From the NCBI GenBank assembly GCA_028287035.1, contig JAQBQL010000062.1, positions 1 to 25,039 on the forward strand: a DNA stretch of 25,039 nucleotides, in the 5' to 3' direction. A model generated the notes under the pieces. The model was given only the letters and a program-made list of their open reading frames with translations, ran no database searches and was not told the origin of the DNA. This DNA comes from Labilithrix sp. (GTDB lineage: Bacteria; Myxococcota; Polyangia; Polyangiales; Polyangiaceae). Position numbers and translations under genes: made by a program. Within the stretch, counting starts at the first letter, position 1; each line of letters starts with the position of its first letter. Shown piece after piece: positions 15,675 through 23,573 of this stretch.

Positions 15675-15692
15675 GGGAATGAGGTCCCATGG
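15671..15692 (-). promoter_or_regulatory. Hairpin sequestering the thrS start codon
   Basis: The minus-strand transcript would read CCATGGGA, a six-base loop, then TCCCATGG. These are perfect eight-base inverted arms, and the thrS ATG lies within the 3' arm. No good Shine-Dalgarno sequence precedes the ATG. Such a structure can limit initiation until opened by a factor. E. coli thrS is known to be autoregulated through its leader, but no direct homology is claimed. Confidence 0.55.
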
Positions 15693-15734
15693 CTACCACA
15701 GCGGCGCGCCTCCCGCCGCTGGTACGGCGCGCGC

Positions 15735-16562
15735 CTAGTCCTGGCAGACGCCTTCCTTGACGCCGTTGATGACCGGCGCGTTCGCGCCGAACACGTCCTT
15801 GCACCGGAAGCCGCTCGCCTGGTCGCAGTCGCTGTCCTGGCCGACGCGGCACCACTTCTCGCACTCGAAGCCGATCTTGCTGCTCGGATGATCGATGCAC
15901 GCGTAGCCGGGCTGGCAGTCCGACGTGTCGACGCACGTGCCGAGCGCCGGCGTCGTGCCGCCGTAGTTGCAGTCGGTGACCTTCTCGGGCGCGTAGTACG
16001 TGTCGAACCAGTGGCAGGCGTTCGTCCCGCACACGCCCGCCGGGTTCATCGGGTCGCAGTTGATCGTGCAGACGTTCTTGTTCGTGATGGGCTTGTCGGC
16101 CCCGTCCAGCACCGCGACGCACAGCGAGGTGCCCGCGACCGTGCACTTCGAGAGCGCGGTCCCGCAGTACGGCCGGCAGGCGCCGAAGACGCACGCGAGG
16201 CCCGCGATGCAGTCGCCCGTCTGGAAGCACGGACGGCCCACCGTGGCAGCGCCGGCCGTGACGCACGACGTGGCGCCGTTCGTGTCGTTGGTGACGTCGC
16301 ACGTCTCGTTCGAGCCGCAGCCGCACTGGGGATCGAGCCCGCACTTGTCGTTCGGCGGGACCGCCTTGCACGCCGCGCCCGTGTCGGGGACGCTCGCGTC
16401 GGCCTCCTGGACGGTGGAGGTGCCGGTCGGCGCGGTCGACTCGGGCGGCGTCTGCGCGCCCTCGAGATCGTCTGGAATGGCGGGCGCCGACGAGCACGCG
16501 AACGCCGCCACGCCGAGGGCGACGGCCGCGAGGGAAGCGAGGGCGGGAAGGTTCCGCTTCAC
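15735..16562 (-). CDS. Cys-rich lipoprotein of unknown function (27 Cys)
   Basis: The 275-residue protein has a lipoprotein signal ending FAC (Cys23), then a Pro/Ser/Thr/Glu-rich linker, then a Cys-rich extracytoplasmic region. I count 27 Cys, one being the lipidated residue, which leaves 26, an even number compatible with 13 disulfides. Repeated short modules such as CFQTGDCIAGLACVFGACRPYC and CVDTSDCQPGYACI resemble the Cys-rich repeats common in Polyangiales outer-membrane lipoproteins of unknown function. The start is a GTG at 16562 with no clear ribosome binding site. The gene is the last of a same-strand series behind a kinase gene, with 92 bases to the previous gene and 60 to thrS. No enzyme motif is visible; a structural or binding role is possible. 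Confidence 0.85.
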   Translation of the reverse strand: MKRNLPALASLAAVALGVAAFACSSAPAIPDDLEGAQTPPESTAPTGTSTVQEADASVPDTGAACKAVPPNDKCGLDPQCGCGSNETCDVTNDTNGATSCVTAGAATVGRPCFQTGDCIAGLACVFGACRPYCGTALSKCTVAGTSLCVAVLDGADKPITNKNVCTINCDPMNPAGVCGTNACHWFDTYYAPEKVTDCNYGGTTPALGTCVDTSDCQPGYACIDHPSSKIGFECEKWCRVGQDSDCDQASGFRCKDVFGANAPVINGVKEGVCQD

Positions 16563-16654
16563 ACGTGAAAAGCTAGCACCGCGATCGCGACGCGCCGAAG
16601 CAAAGCCGAAGAAAACCCGCTACCTACATGGACCGTGCCCGATCCACCGGCGCG

Positions 16655-17470
16655 TCACGGCGCAGCCGCATCGCCGGCGGCGGCGCTGCAATCCGGACCG
16701 CATTCCGCTTCCTTCCCGCAGCGGTAGACCGACTCCGCGAGGTTCACGGGCAGGAGCGTGATGTCGGGCTGAGGGAGCCCTTGATCGTTGTCGCGGTAGA
16801 GGCAGAGACAGCTCTGCACGCACGCGGGAAGCGCGCCGCTGCCGCTGGGCGGGGTCGCGCAGAGCGTGTCGATCTCGGCGCGCGTGCGGGGTGCCTGCTC
16901 GGGGAGAGTGCCGGTGCTCCCTTCGAGCGCAGCACCGAGGCCGGCGCCGCACGTGCTCACGATGCACTCGAGCATCAGCTTGCACGCGCGGCTGCCGTAG
17001 CAGCGGTTGAGCGGCTGGCAGCACGCGCCGGCGAAGCACTTGTCACAGCGCGCGTCGTGGATGAGGAGCGCCGCCTTGTCGACCTCGCACACCGGCAGCC
17101 CGCACTGCGCTCCGCACGCCGAGCGCATGCAGCGGTACGCCTCGTCGGCCTCCTTCACGGAGGCGAGCGGCTCCGCGCAGGTCGCCTCGCTGCGGGCGCC
17201 CTGGAGCCTCGCGTCGAGCACGCACCGCTGCGCGTCGTGCACGAGCGCCGGGCAGCCGTTCTCGTTCTGGCAGCGGCCGACGTAGTCGCAGCAGTTGTCC
17301 TCGAGGCACGCCGTGCACCCGTTGTCCTCGTTCCCCGGGTCGCGGCGCGCGTCGAGACGGCCGGGATCGCACGTCTCGGCAGGGAGATCGAAGGTGTTGC
17401 ACGAGGCAAGGAGCGCGAGGCCTCCCGTGAGCCCGGCGGTGAGCAGCGCGCGGAGAGGCGAGGCCTTCAT
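16655..17470 (-). CDS. Cys-rich lipoprotein of unknown function (29 Cys)
   Basis: The 271-residue protein has a lipoprotein signal ending LLASC (Cys24). The mature part holds 28 further Cys, again an even number compatible with 14 disulfides. Motifs include CTACLEDNCCDYVGRC, CDKCFAGACCQPLNRC and CMRSACGAQC. The pattern CCxxx...C repeated about every 15-25 residues resembles a Cys-rich module seen in predicted secreted proteins of Polyangiales. It differs in sequence from the neighbouring Cys-rich lipoprotein, so the two are not simple duplicates. The ATG at 17470 is one base after the stop of the TPR/PEGA gene, so the two are almost certainly co-transcribed and possibly coupled. No function can be assigned. 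Confidence 0.85.
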   Translation of the reverse strand: MKASPLRALLTAGLTGGLALLASCNTFDLPAETCDPGRLDARRDPGNEDNGCTACLEDNCCDYVGRCQNENGCPALVHDAQRCVLDARLQGARSEATCAEPLASVKEADEAYRCMRSACGAQCGLPVCEVDKAALLIHDARCDKCFAGACCQPLNRCYGSRACKLMLECIVSTCGAGLGAALEGSTGTLPEQAPRTRAEIDTLCATPPSGSGALPACVQSCLCLYRDNDQGLPQPDITLLPVNLAESVYRCGKEAECGPDCSAAAGDAAAP

Positions 17471-17471
17471 C

Positions 17472-18479
17472 TCAGAAGCGCCCCGTGAGCCCGGCCGAGC
17501 CGGCGCCGACGTAGCCCTTCACCGTCACGCCGGAGACGACCTTCTCCATGGTCGGCTTGCCGATGCTGATGACGCCCACGGTGAAGAAGCCGATGGTCGC
17601 GGCGGCGCCGATCACGGTGGCGACGATCCAGGAGCGCATCACGGTGATGTCGTCGTCGCGGACGTGCTGCGGGCAATAATCCTCGCCGCAGCCCTCGTGC
17701 GCGCGGCTGGAGGCGTTGACGGCGAGCACCGCGGAGACGCCCGTCACCGTGAGCGCCACCGACGAGGCGGTGAAGCCGACGAACACCCACGGGTTGGTCT
17801 GCCTCAGGTAGACGACCTGTCCGGCGCCAGGCTCGGGAGCCTTCGGGGGCACCCACTGCGGCGCGAGCTCGACGTCCTTGATCTCGGACTCGGCGATCTG
17901 GAGGGTCACGCGCTCCTCGGGCCCGTCGCCGGCGCGCGCGACGATCACGTGGCGGCCCGGATCGACGGCGCGCGGGGTGATGGCGCCGACGGTGGTGATG
18001 GGGTCCTCGTCGATCCGCACCGAGGCGGTCGCTCCCTCGGGGAGCTTCAGGTGGATGCGCAGCGTCGGGATGCGCGGCTCGAGATCGGAGGCGAGCTTGT
18101 CGGCCTCGGCCCGCGCCGTCGCGGAGCGCTCCGATTCCTCGAGCGCGGGCGGGATGCGGCCGACGCGCTGGAACATCTCGTGCGCTTGGAGGACGTGCCC
18201 GAGCAGCAGGTGCGTCTTGCCGAGCTCGAAGGCGGTCACGGGCGTCTGCACGAGGTCGAAGGCGGTCGTGAGCCGGCCGAGGGCCGCGGCGTGATCGCCC
18301 TTGTCGCGGAGGGCGAGCCCTTCCTTCAGCGCGTTCCGGGCGGTCGCGAGATCACCGGCGCTCGGAGTGCCGGCCGCTGCGGCGAGCGGCGGCGCGGGCT
18401 TCGGCGGATCAGCGAGCGCGACGCCGGACGCGGAGAGGCCCGCGAGGACGAGGAGCGACGAGCCGACGAGCCTGCGCAT
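17472..18479 (-). CDS. Membrane protein with TPR-like and PEGA-like regions
   Basis: The 335-residue protein has an Ala/Leu-rich signal peptide (1-23, ending ALA). A helical TPR-like part (about 40-125) includes NALKEGLALRDKGDHAAALGRL and ELGKTHLLLGHVLQAHEMF. A beta-rich PEGA-like region (about 135-205) has LKLPEGATASVRIDEDP and VDPGRHVIVARAGDG. Two hydrophobic segments follow at about 228-253 and 280-305. PEGA domains are beta-rich extracytoplasmic modules found beside kinases in myxobacteria. The gene lies 20 bases after the kinase gene and one base before a Cys-rich lipoprotein gene, so the set forms an operon. It may transmit or receive an envelope signal linked to the kinase, which is inference from context. 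Confidence 0.82.
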   Translation of the reverse strand: MRRLVGSSLLVLAGLSASGVALADPPKPAPPLAAAAGTPSAGDLATARNALKEGLALRDKGDHAAALGRLTTAFDLVQTPVTAFELGKTHLLLGHVLQAHEMFQRVGRIPPALEESERSATARAEADKLASDLEPRIPTLRIHLKLPEGATASVRIDEDPITTVGAITPRAVDPGRHVIVARAGDGPEERVTLQIAESEIKDVELAPQWVPPKAPEPGAGQVVYLRQTNPWVFVGFTASSVALTVTGVSAVLAVNASSRAHEGCGEDYCPQHVRDDDITVMRSWIVATVIGAAATIGFFTVGVISIGKPTMEKVVSGVTVKGYVGAGSAGLTGRF

Positions 18480-18499
18480 CGCTCCGATCCGTATCGTGA

Positions 18500-20092
18500 T
18501 CAGTAGAGGATGTCACCGTGACGGCCCGCGTCGGGCTTGCCGGCGGGCGCGGGCGGCGGCGGAGTGAGCGACGCGGCGGGCTTGGGCGCAGCAGGCGGCG
18601 TCCGGCTCGCGGGCGGACGCGCGACCGACGAAGCTGTGACGGAGGCCGACGTAGCGCCGGCGCCGGCGCTCGCCGACGTCGAGGCGCTCGGGCGTCCCGA
18701 CGTTGCACCTGCGGCGGCCGCCGAGGGCTCGGCTTCGGCGGGCGTCGTGGGTGTCGTGAGAGTCGTGGGCGTCGGCACGGGTACGGGCGTGCCGGCGGCG
18801 ACGCTCGAGGGGGCGGTGTGCGCGCTCGCCGATCCCGCGGACGAGCCGCTCTCCGCGCGCCGGCGGCCGATGCCGACGCCGATCGCCGCGGCGATGATCA
18901 CGGTGCCGATGACCACGCCCGCGATGGGCCCGCCCGAGCCCTTGCGCGGCGCGCTGCGGGAACGCGTCCCCGGCTCGCTGCGCGCGAGCGATCCGGTGTC
19001 GGCCGGCGCGTCCTCGCCGATCTCGCCGCCGGAGGCGTGGGTGGACGCGAGCACGAACGAGGGCCGCTCGTGCGCGTCGGGATCGACGGAGATGGGCGCG
19101 GGCGGGCCGCTCGGATGCGTGGCCGCCGCGGCCTTCCGCTGGGTGCCCGACGCGGCGTCGCGCGGGCCCGAGTCGGACATCCCGGAGACGGCCGGCGGAA
19201 GAGAGACGACGCCCTCGAACGCGTTGCGGAACGCGTCGGCGAGCTCGCGGGCGCTCCCGAAGCGATCCGCCGGCTCACGCGCGCAGGCCTTCGCGAACCA
19301 CTCGTCGACCGCCGCGGGTAACGCGGGATTGGCGCGGCTCGGTCGCGGCGGCTCACCGGTCGCGATCTTCACCGCCAGCGCTCCGAACGAGGGACCGTCG
19401 AACGGGCGCTTGCCGGTGAGCGCCTCGTACGCGACGACCCCGAGCGACCACAGGTCCGACCGGTGATCGATGCTCTTCTGCGCCGTGACCTGCTCGGGCG
19501 ACATGTAGAACGGCGTGCCGACCACCTGCCCGGTCTTCGTGTGGCCGTCGAGCGTGATCTCCTCGCCGGCGGCCGCGGCGCTCTTCGCGATCCCGAAGTC
19601 GAGGATCTTCACGAAGAGCTCGTCCTCCGCGTCGGCGGCGCACAGGAAGATGTTGTCCGGCTTGATGTCGCGATGGAGGAGCCCCGCGGCGTGGGCCTTC
19701 GCGAGCGCGCGCGCCACCTGCTGGACGATCATCACGACGCGCCGCGGATGGAGCGCGCCGACGTCGGCAATCTCGCAGGCGAGATCGCGTCCCTCGAGGT
19801 GCTCCATCACGATGAACGGCACGTCGTCGGCGGTCAGCCCGTAGTCGAAGGTCTGGACGACGTGCGGGCTCTTCACCTGCGACGCCGCCTCGGCCTCGCG
19901 CTTGAACCGCGCCCGTGCGCTCGCGCTCGTGTCGAGGCTGCCCAGCATGAACTTCACCACCACGCGGGTGCTGAGCGCCGTGTGATCGGCGAGCCACACC
20001 GCCCCCATGCCGCCGGCGCCGATCGGGCTGACGAGGCGCACGTTGGGCGTGACCTCCATGCCAGCGGCGATCGAGGCGCGTGCGCTCTCCAC
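18500..20092 (-). CDS. Hanks-type Ser/Thr protein kinase with transmembrane segment and low-complexity tail
   Basis: The protein (about 530 residues from the GTG at 20092) has a complete kinase domain. Features are a Gly-rich loop GAGGMGAVW (about 25-33), VVVK with Lys47, HRDIKPDN (140-147), DFG (165-167) and GTPFYMSPEQ as the activation-loop end. A juxtamembrane linker of about 90 residues leads to a transmembrane helix, GVVIGTVIIAAAIGVGI (near 393-409). An extracytoplasmic tail of about 120 residues, rich in Ala, Ser, Thr and Pro, ends GRHGDILY. The tail has no sensor fold that I can recognise. Starts at TTG 20110 or ATG 20059 are also possible; ATG would begin directly before the kinase domain. 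The kinase is first in a likely four-gene operon. An FHA-GAF protein elsewhere in the window is a candidate phosphothreonine reader. Confidence 0.92.
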   Translation of the reverse strand: MESARASIAAGMEVTPNVRLVSPIGAGGMGAVWLADHTALSTRVVVKFMLGSLDTSASARARFKREAEAASQVKSPHVVQTFDYGLTADDVPFIVMEHLEGRDLACEIADVGALHPRRVVMIVQQVARALAKAHAAGLLHRDIKPDNIFLCAADAEDELFVKILDFGIAKSAAAAGEEITLDGHTKTGQVVGTPFYMSPEQVTAQKSIDHRSDLWSLGVVAYEALTGKRPFDGPSFGALAVKIATGEPPRPSRANPALPAAVDEWFAKACAREPADRFGSARELADAFRNAFEGVVSLPPAVSGMSDSGPRDAASGTQRKAAAATHPSGPPAPISVDPDAHERPSFVLASTHASGGEIGEDAPADTGSLARSEPGTRSRSAPRKGSGGPIAGVVIGTVIIAAAIGVGIGRRRAESGSSAGSASAHTAPSSVAAGTPVPVPTPTTLTTPTTPAEAEPSAAAAGATSGRPSASTSASAGAGATSASVTASSVARPPASRTPPAAPKPAASLTPPPPAPAGKPDAGRHGDILY

Positions 20093-20150
20093 GGGCGCAG
20101 CATAGCCCAAAGTGGCGCGCCCACCCCGGTGTGCTTAGCTTCGCGGCGCG

Positions 20151-21680
20151 TTGGGCAAGGAAGGGCAAACAGGGGGGCTGCGGCTCGCGCTGAAGGTCGT
20201 CGCCATCCTCGTGATGGTGCTCACGCCGCTGCTCGGCATCTGGCTCGCGTCGTCGCTCGCCGCGTTCGGCAACCATGCGACGTGGGTGCCGGTCGCCGCG
20301 GGTCTCCTTCTCTTCCCGGGGGTGCCCCTCCTGTGGGAAGGCGCAGCGACCCTGCGGCATCACGGCGATGCGCGCGCGCACACGAAGCAGCGCTGGCTCA
20401 CCGCCACCGATCGCCTCGCGCTGCGGACGCTCTCCGTCAACGTGGTGTTCCTCGCCGTGCTGCTCGCAGCGTTCCCGCAGCGCGCGTTCGTCGCGCTCTC
20501 CGCGCGCGGCGACTGGATGCTCGATCGCCGCCATGGCCCGGCCGCCGAGAGCACGCGGAAGGCGCTGCTCACGAGCGCCGGCGCGCTCGAGTGGCTCTAC
20601 CGAGCCGCGCACGACAACCCGTACCGGCGCGACGACGATCATCGCGCCGACCACGAAAACCCGACCCCCACGCCGACACCAACCGCAACCGCGACCGCCG
20701 ACCCTCCCCCGGTGCCAACCGCCTCCGCGTCCGCGTCGGCGTCTCCGTCCGCGTCTGCGTCCGCGTCCGCGTCCGCGTCTCCGACTCCGACGCCCGCCCC
20801 CGACACCGCGCCCCTCGCCTACCCCCAACCCGCCACCATCCACCCGCTCATCGCGCACCTCCCCCCCGAGGCCGAAGCGAGCATCGAGACCCTGGGCCGC
20901 TACATCGCTGCGCGCGAGCCGGACCCCGTCCAGCGCGTGAAGGCGCTCCACGACTGGGTCGTCGATCGGATCGCCTACGACACCCCCGCGTACGTGGCGC
21001 ATCGCATCCCCGACAGCGACCGTGACGCCCGCGCCGTGTTCTCGTCACGCGTCGGCGTGTGCGCCGGGTACGCCTCGCTGCTCGCGGACCTCGGCAAGGT
21101 CACGGGCGACGAGATCGTCTACGTGGTCGGCGACGCGCGCACGCCGTCGTCCCCCATGGAGGGCGAGGGCCACGCGTGGAACGCCGTGAAGCTCCACGGC
21201 CAGTGGTACCTCATCGACCCGACGTGGGACGCCGGCTCGTCCGACGACACGTTCCACAAGGAGTACCAGACCACGTACCTCTTCACGCCGCCCGCCACGT
21301 TCGCGATCTCGCACTTTCCCGACGACGCGAAGTGGCAGCTCCTCGAGGCGCCGCTGACCCGCGCCGAGTTCTTCCGGAGGCCGGCCCTCGAGCCCGCGTT
21401 CTTCCTGTTCGGGCTGGATCTGGTCACGCCCGATCGCTCGCAGGTTTCCGTGCACGATGCCCTCGACGTCGAGGTGCAGAATCCGCGCGGCGTGTTCCTT
21501 CTCGCGAGCTACGTGCCGAAGCAGGGCGGCCCCAAACGCGATTGCACGCCGAGTGGCAAGACGCGAATTCACTGCGACTTCCCTGCCGGCGGCACCTACG
21601 ATCTGCACCTCTACGCGAGCACGAAGGAGTACGGCAGGTACCCCGGCGTCGGTTCGCTCGAGGTGAACGTGCGGCCCTGA
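20151..21680 (+). CDS. Membrane-anchored transglutaminase-like protein with Ala-Ser/Pro-Thr linker
   Basis: The 509-residue protein has three hydrophobic segments in its first 112 residues (about 12-34, 43-63 and 95-109). A low-complexity linker follows (171-217) made of Pro-Thr and Ala-Ser repeats. The C-terminal half has a transglutaminase-like (papain-fold) domain with Cys304 in RVGVCAGYASLL, His341 in GEGHAWNAVK and Asp356 in WYLIDPTWDAG, a complete catalytic triad. A C-terminal beta-rich region follows. Bacterial members of this superfamily mostly act as proteases or peptidases; cross-linking is less usual. The start is a TTG at 20151, chosen because it gives a basic N-terminus before the first membrane segment. 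No good ribosome binding site is seen. The gene is divergent from the kinase gene, 58 bases away. Confidence 0.87.
   Translation: MGKEGQTGGLRLALKVVAILVMVLTPLLGIWLASSLAAFGNHATWVPVAAGLLLFPGVPLLWEGAATLRHHGDARAHTKQRWLTATDRLALRTLSVNVVFLAVLLAAFPQRAFVALSARGDWMLDRRHGPAAESTRKALLTSAGALEWLYRAAHDNPYRRDDDHRADHENPTPTPTPTATATADPPPVPTASASASASPSASASASASASPTPTPAPDTAPLAYPQPATIHPLIAHLPPEAEASIETLGRYIAAREPDPVQRVKALHDWVVDRIAYDTPAYVAHRIPDSDRDARAVFSSRVGVCAGYASLLADLGKVTGDEIVYVVGDARTPSSPMEGEGHAWNAVKLHGQWYLIDPTWDAGSSDDTFHKEYQTTYLFTPPATFAISHFPDDAKWQLLEAPLTRAEFFRRPALEPAFFLFGLDLVTPDRSQVSVHDALDVEVQNPRGVFLLASYVPKQGGPKRDCTPSGKTRIHCDFPAGGTYDLHLYASTKEYGRYPGVGSLEVNVRP
20724..20780 (+). repeat. Imperfect TCCGCG hexanucleotide repeat in the transglutaminase linker
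   Basis: About nine and a half copies of TCCGCG with some substitutions (TCGGCG, TCTGCG) encode the Ala-Ser linker. The pattern could expand or contract by slippage without breaking the frame, because each unit is six bases. Confidence 0.8.
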
Positions 21681-21698
21681 TCTATAGTCGGACGCCGT

Positions 21699-22634
21699 AT
21701 GCAGACGGCCCGCATCGTCACGTACAACGTCAGGTACTTCGGCCACGGCACGCGCGGCATCGCGAGCACCGGCAAGGCGATGGAACGCATCGCGCAGGCG
21801 CTCGCGTCCCTCGACCCGCTCGCCGACGTCATCTGCCTGCAGGAGGTGGAGACGACGAGCCTTCGCTCCAACGTCGTGCACCGCTCGCCCGACGGCGAGA
21901 CGCAGCTCGAGCGCCTCATGCGCATGCTCCACGCGGCCCTCCACGCCGCCGGCAAGAAGGACGAGTACGAGGCGTACTACTTCCCGGCGCACACCTATCG
22001 CGTGAGCGTCACGCCTCTCTACACGACCGGTCTCGCGGTCATCGCCCGGCGTAGCTTCAAGGTCTCGCACCACAACGCGGGGCAGCCGATGGACATCACG
22101 CATCGGCAGTCCAGGATCCATCCGGTCAAGAAGCTGAAGCAGACGCGCATCTGCGCGCACGTCCGCGCGACCGACGCGTCGGGCGTCGACTTCGACATCT
22201 TCAACACGCACTTCAGCCTGCCCACCACGTTCTCCAAGGCGTTCTGGTTCGAGGAGCGGCGCATGGGCTGGGGCCCGAACCAGCTGCAGGAGGCGCGGAA
22301 CCTCGTGAAGTTCGTCGCGCAGGAGAAGCAGAGCGAACGGTACGTGGTGGTCGGCGACTTCAACTCGCTGCCCGGGTCACCCGTCTACCAGGCGCTCCGC
22401 GAGCAGGGCTTCCGCGATCCGTTCGCCGAGCATCACGGCTACGACGAGGAGCAGCTCGTGAAGTGGCCGACCGCCGGCTTCATGAACCTGCGCATGCACC
22501 TCGATCACATGTTCAGCGGCCCTGGCCTGCGGTGGGTCGACTTCGACGGGACCCACAAGTTCGGCGAGCGCGACGGCCTCTTCCGTGGCCTCTCCGATCA
22601 CGTTCCGATCGTCGGCACCTTCGCGCTGACCTGA
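21699..22634 (+). CDS. Endonuclease/exonuclease/phosphatase (EEP) family enzyme
   Basis: The 311-residue protein has all EEP superfamily landmarks. They are IVTYNVR with Asn10, CLQEVE with Glu49, IFNTHFSL with His171, VVVGDFNSLPGSP with Asp220 and Asn222, HLDHMF near 268-272, and LSDHVPI with Asp300 and His301. Members cleave phosphoester bonds in DNA, RNA, lipids or inositol phosphates using a divalent metal. No signal peptide or extra domain is visible, so it acts in the cytoplasm. The substrate cannot be deduced. The ATG at 21699 is 18 bases after the transglutaminase gene, which may be on the same transcript. The 3' end overlaps the convergent hydrolase gene by 37 bases. Confidence 0.92.
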   Translation: MQTARIVTYNVRYFGHGTRGIASTGKAMERIAQALASLDPLADVICLQEVETTSLRSNVVHRSPDGETQLERLMRMLHAALHAAGKKDEYEAYYFPAHTYRVSVTPLYTTGLAVIARRSFKVSHHNAGQPMDITHRQSRIHPVKKLKQTRICAHVRATDASGVDFDIFNTHFSLPTTFSKAFWFEERRMGWGPNQLQEARNLVKFVAQEKQSERYVVVGDFNSLPGSPVYQALREQGFRDPFAEHHGYDEEQLVKWPTAGFMNLRMHLDHMFSGPGLRWVDFDGTHKFGERDGLFRGLSDHVPIVGTFALT

Positions 22635-23566
22635 GCGTCGATCGCGGCGGTCACCCAGCCGAGCGCGCGGAGCAGCGCCTTCTCGGCGCGCGGCGTCGTC
22701 ACCATGCTCACGTGTCCGGGCGGGCGCGAGCCGTCGTCGCTCGTACGCAGGCGCTCGAGCAGCACCGGGCCCTTGCACGCGCTCACGAACGCCGCCGCCG
22801 AGTCGGGATGGCAGACGAGGTGATCGCCCTCGCTCGCGACCGCGGCGACCGGCACGGCGACGCGCGCGAGAGACGCGGCATAGTCGTCGGTCCCGTCCTG
22901 GCTCTCCCACGCGCCCTTGTCGAGGAAGCCGAAGAAGTCGCTCGCGAACTGGGCAGACGCATCGTCGCTGCCCAGGTGGAGGAGGCGTGCCGGCAGGCGC
23001 CCCACGTGGTCGACCGCCGCCCGGGCCCCGCGCGCCACGAGCCGCTTGGCCGCCCAGCGAAGGCTCGAGGGCTCGAACATCTGTAGCCACACGCTCGCTC
23101 CGACCGCGACGATGCCGTCGGCGTCGAGACGGCCCGTGCCCTGCGACGCGAGCGCGGTGTGGCCGCCCAGCGAGTGGCCGAGGACGATGACCGGACGCTC
23201 CTCGCCCCGCGCCTTGGCGCATGCAACGACCGCCGGAAGATCGAAGCGCACGAGCTCGTCGTAGCTCCAGTCCTCGCGACCGGGCGGGAGGGCGCTGTCG
23301 CCGTGGCCGCGGAAGTCGAAGGCGATCGCGCGGTATCCAGCAGCGGCACACGCCTGGGCGAGCCCGGGACGCTCGCGTCGCCCGAACGCGGTCTTCCGCG
23401 CGAAGAGCGCGTGGGCCATCACGCAGGTGCCGCGGAGGGGCACGTCGCGCGGCGGCTCGGTCACGATCGCGCGCAGGGCGACCCCGTCCGACGTACGGAT
23501 CTCGAGCTCCTCGTACGAGTCGCGCGGCGCGCGGTGTGCGCGCCGCGAACGCTTGCCCGCCGCCAT
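22598..23566 (-). CDS. Alpha/beta hydrolase (serine aminopeptidase S33/lysophospholipase-like)
   Basis: The 322-residue protein has the alpha/beta-hydrolase landmarks. The oxyanion-side motif is AHALFARK and the lid region AFDFRGHGDSA. The nucleophile elbow is LGHSLGGH with Ser132, the acid is Asp248 in ASEGDHLVCH and the base His285 in PPGHVSM. The substrate could be an ester, an amide or a lipid. There is no signal peptide, and the N-terminus is Arg/Lys-rich. The ATG at 23566 follows the stop of the arginine succinyltransferase gene by seven bases, so the two are likely co-transcribed. Its last 12 codons overlap, in the convergent direction, the 3' end of the EEP gene. Confidence 0.88.
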   Translation of the reverse strand: MAAGKRSRRAHRAPRDSYEELEIRTSDGVALRAIVTEPPRDVPLRGTCVMAHALFARKTAFGRRERPGLAQACAAAGYRAIAFDFRGHGDSALPPGREDWSYDELVRFDLPAVVACAKARGEERPVIVLGHSLGGHTALASQGTGRLDADGIVAVGASVWLQMFEPSSLRWAAKRLVARGARAAVDHVGRLPARLLHLGSDDASAQFASDFFGFLDKGAWESQDGTDDYAASLARVAVPVAAVASEGDHLVCHPDSAAAFVSACKGPVLLERLRTSDDGSRPPGHVSMVTTPRAEKALLRALGWVTAAIDAQVSAKVPTIGT

Positions 23567-23573
23567 CAGGAGC

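Noticed and set aside
15675..15734. T-box riboswitch or other known tRNA-sensing leader before thrS
   Set aside because: The gap to the next gene is only 60 bases and holds no specifier or antiterminator elements; only the short hairpin is supported.
12498..16568. Two very long open frames on the + strand (12498-14585 and 14601-16568)
   Set aside because: They lie antisense to thrS, the protease gene and a Cys-rich lipoprotein gene, and have Arg/Glu/Leu/Ala-rich low-information translations typical of GC-rich antisense frames. The minus-strand proteins have full family motifs.
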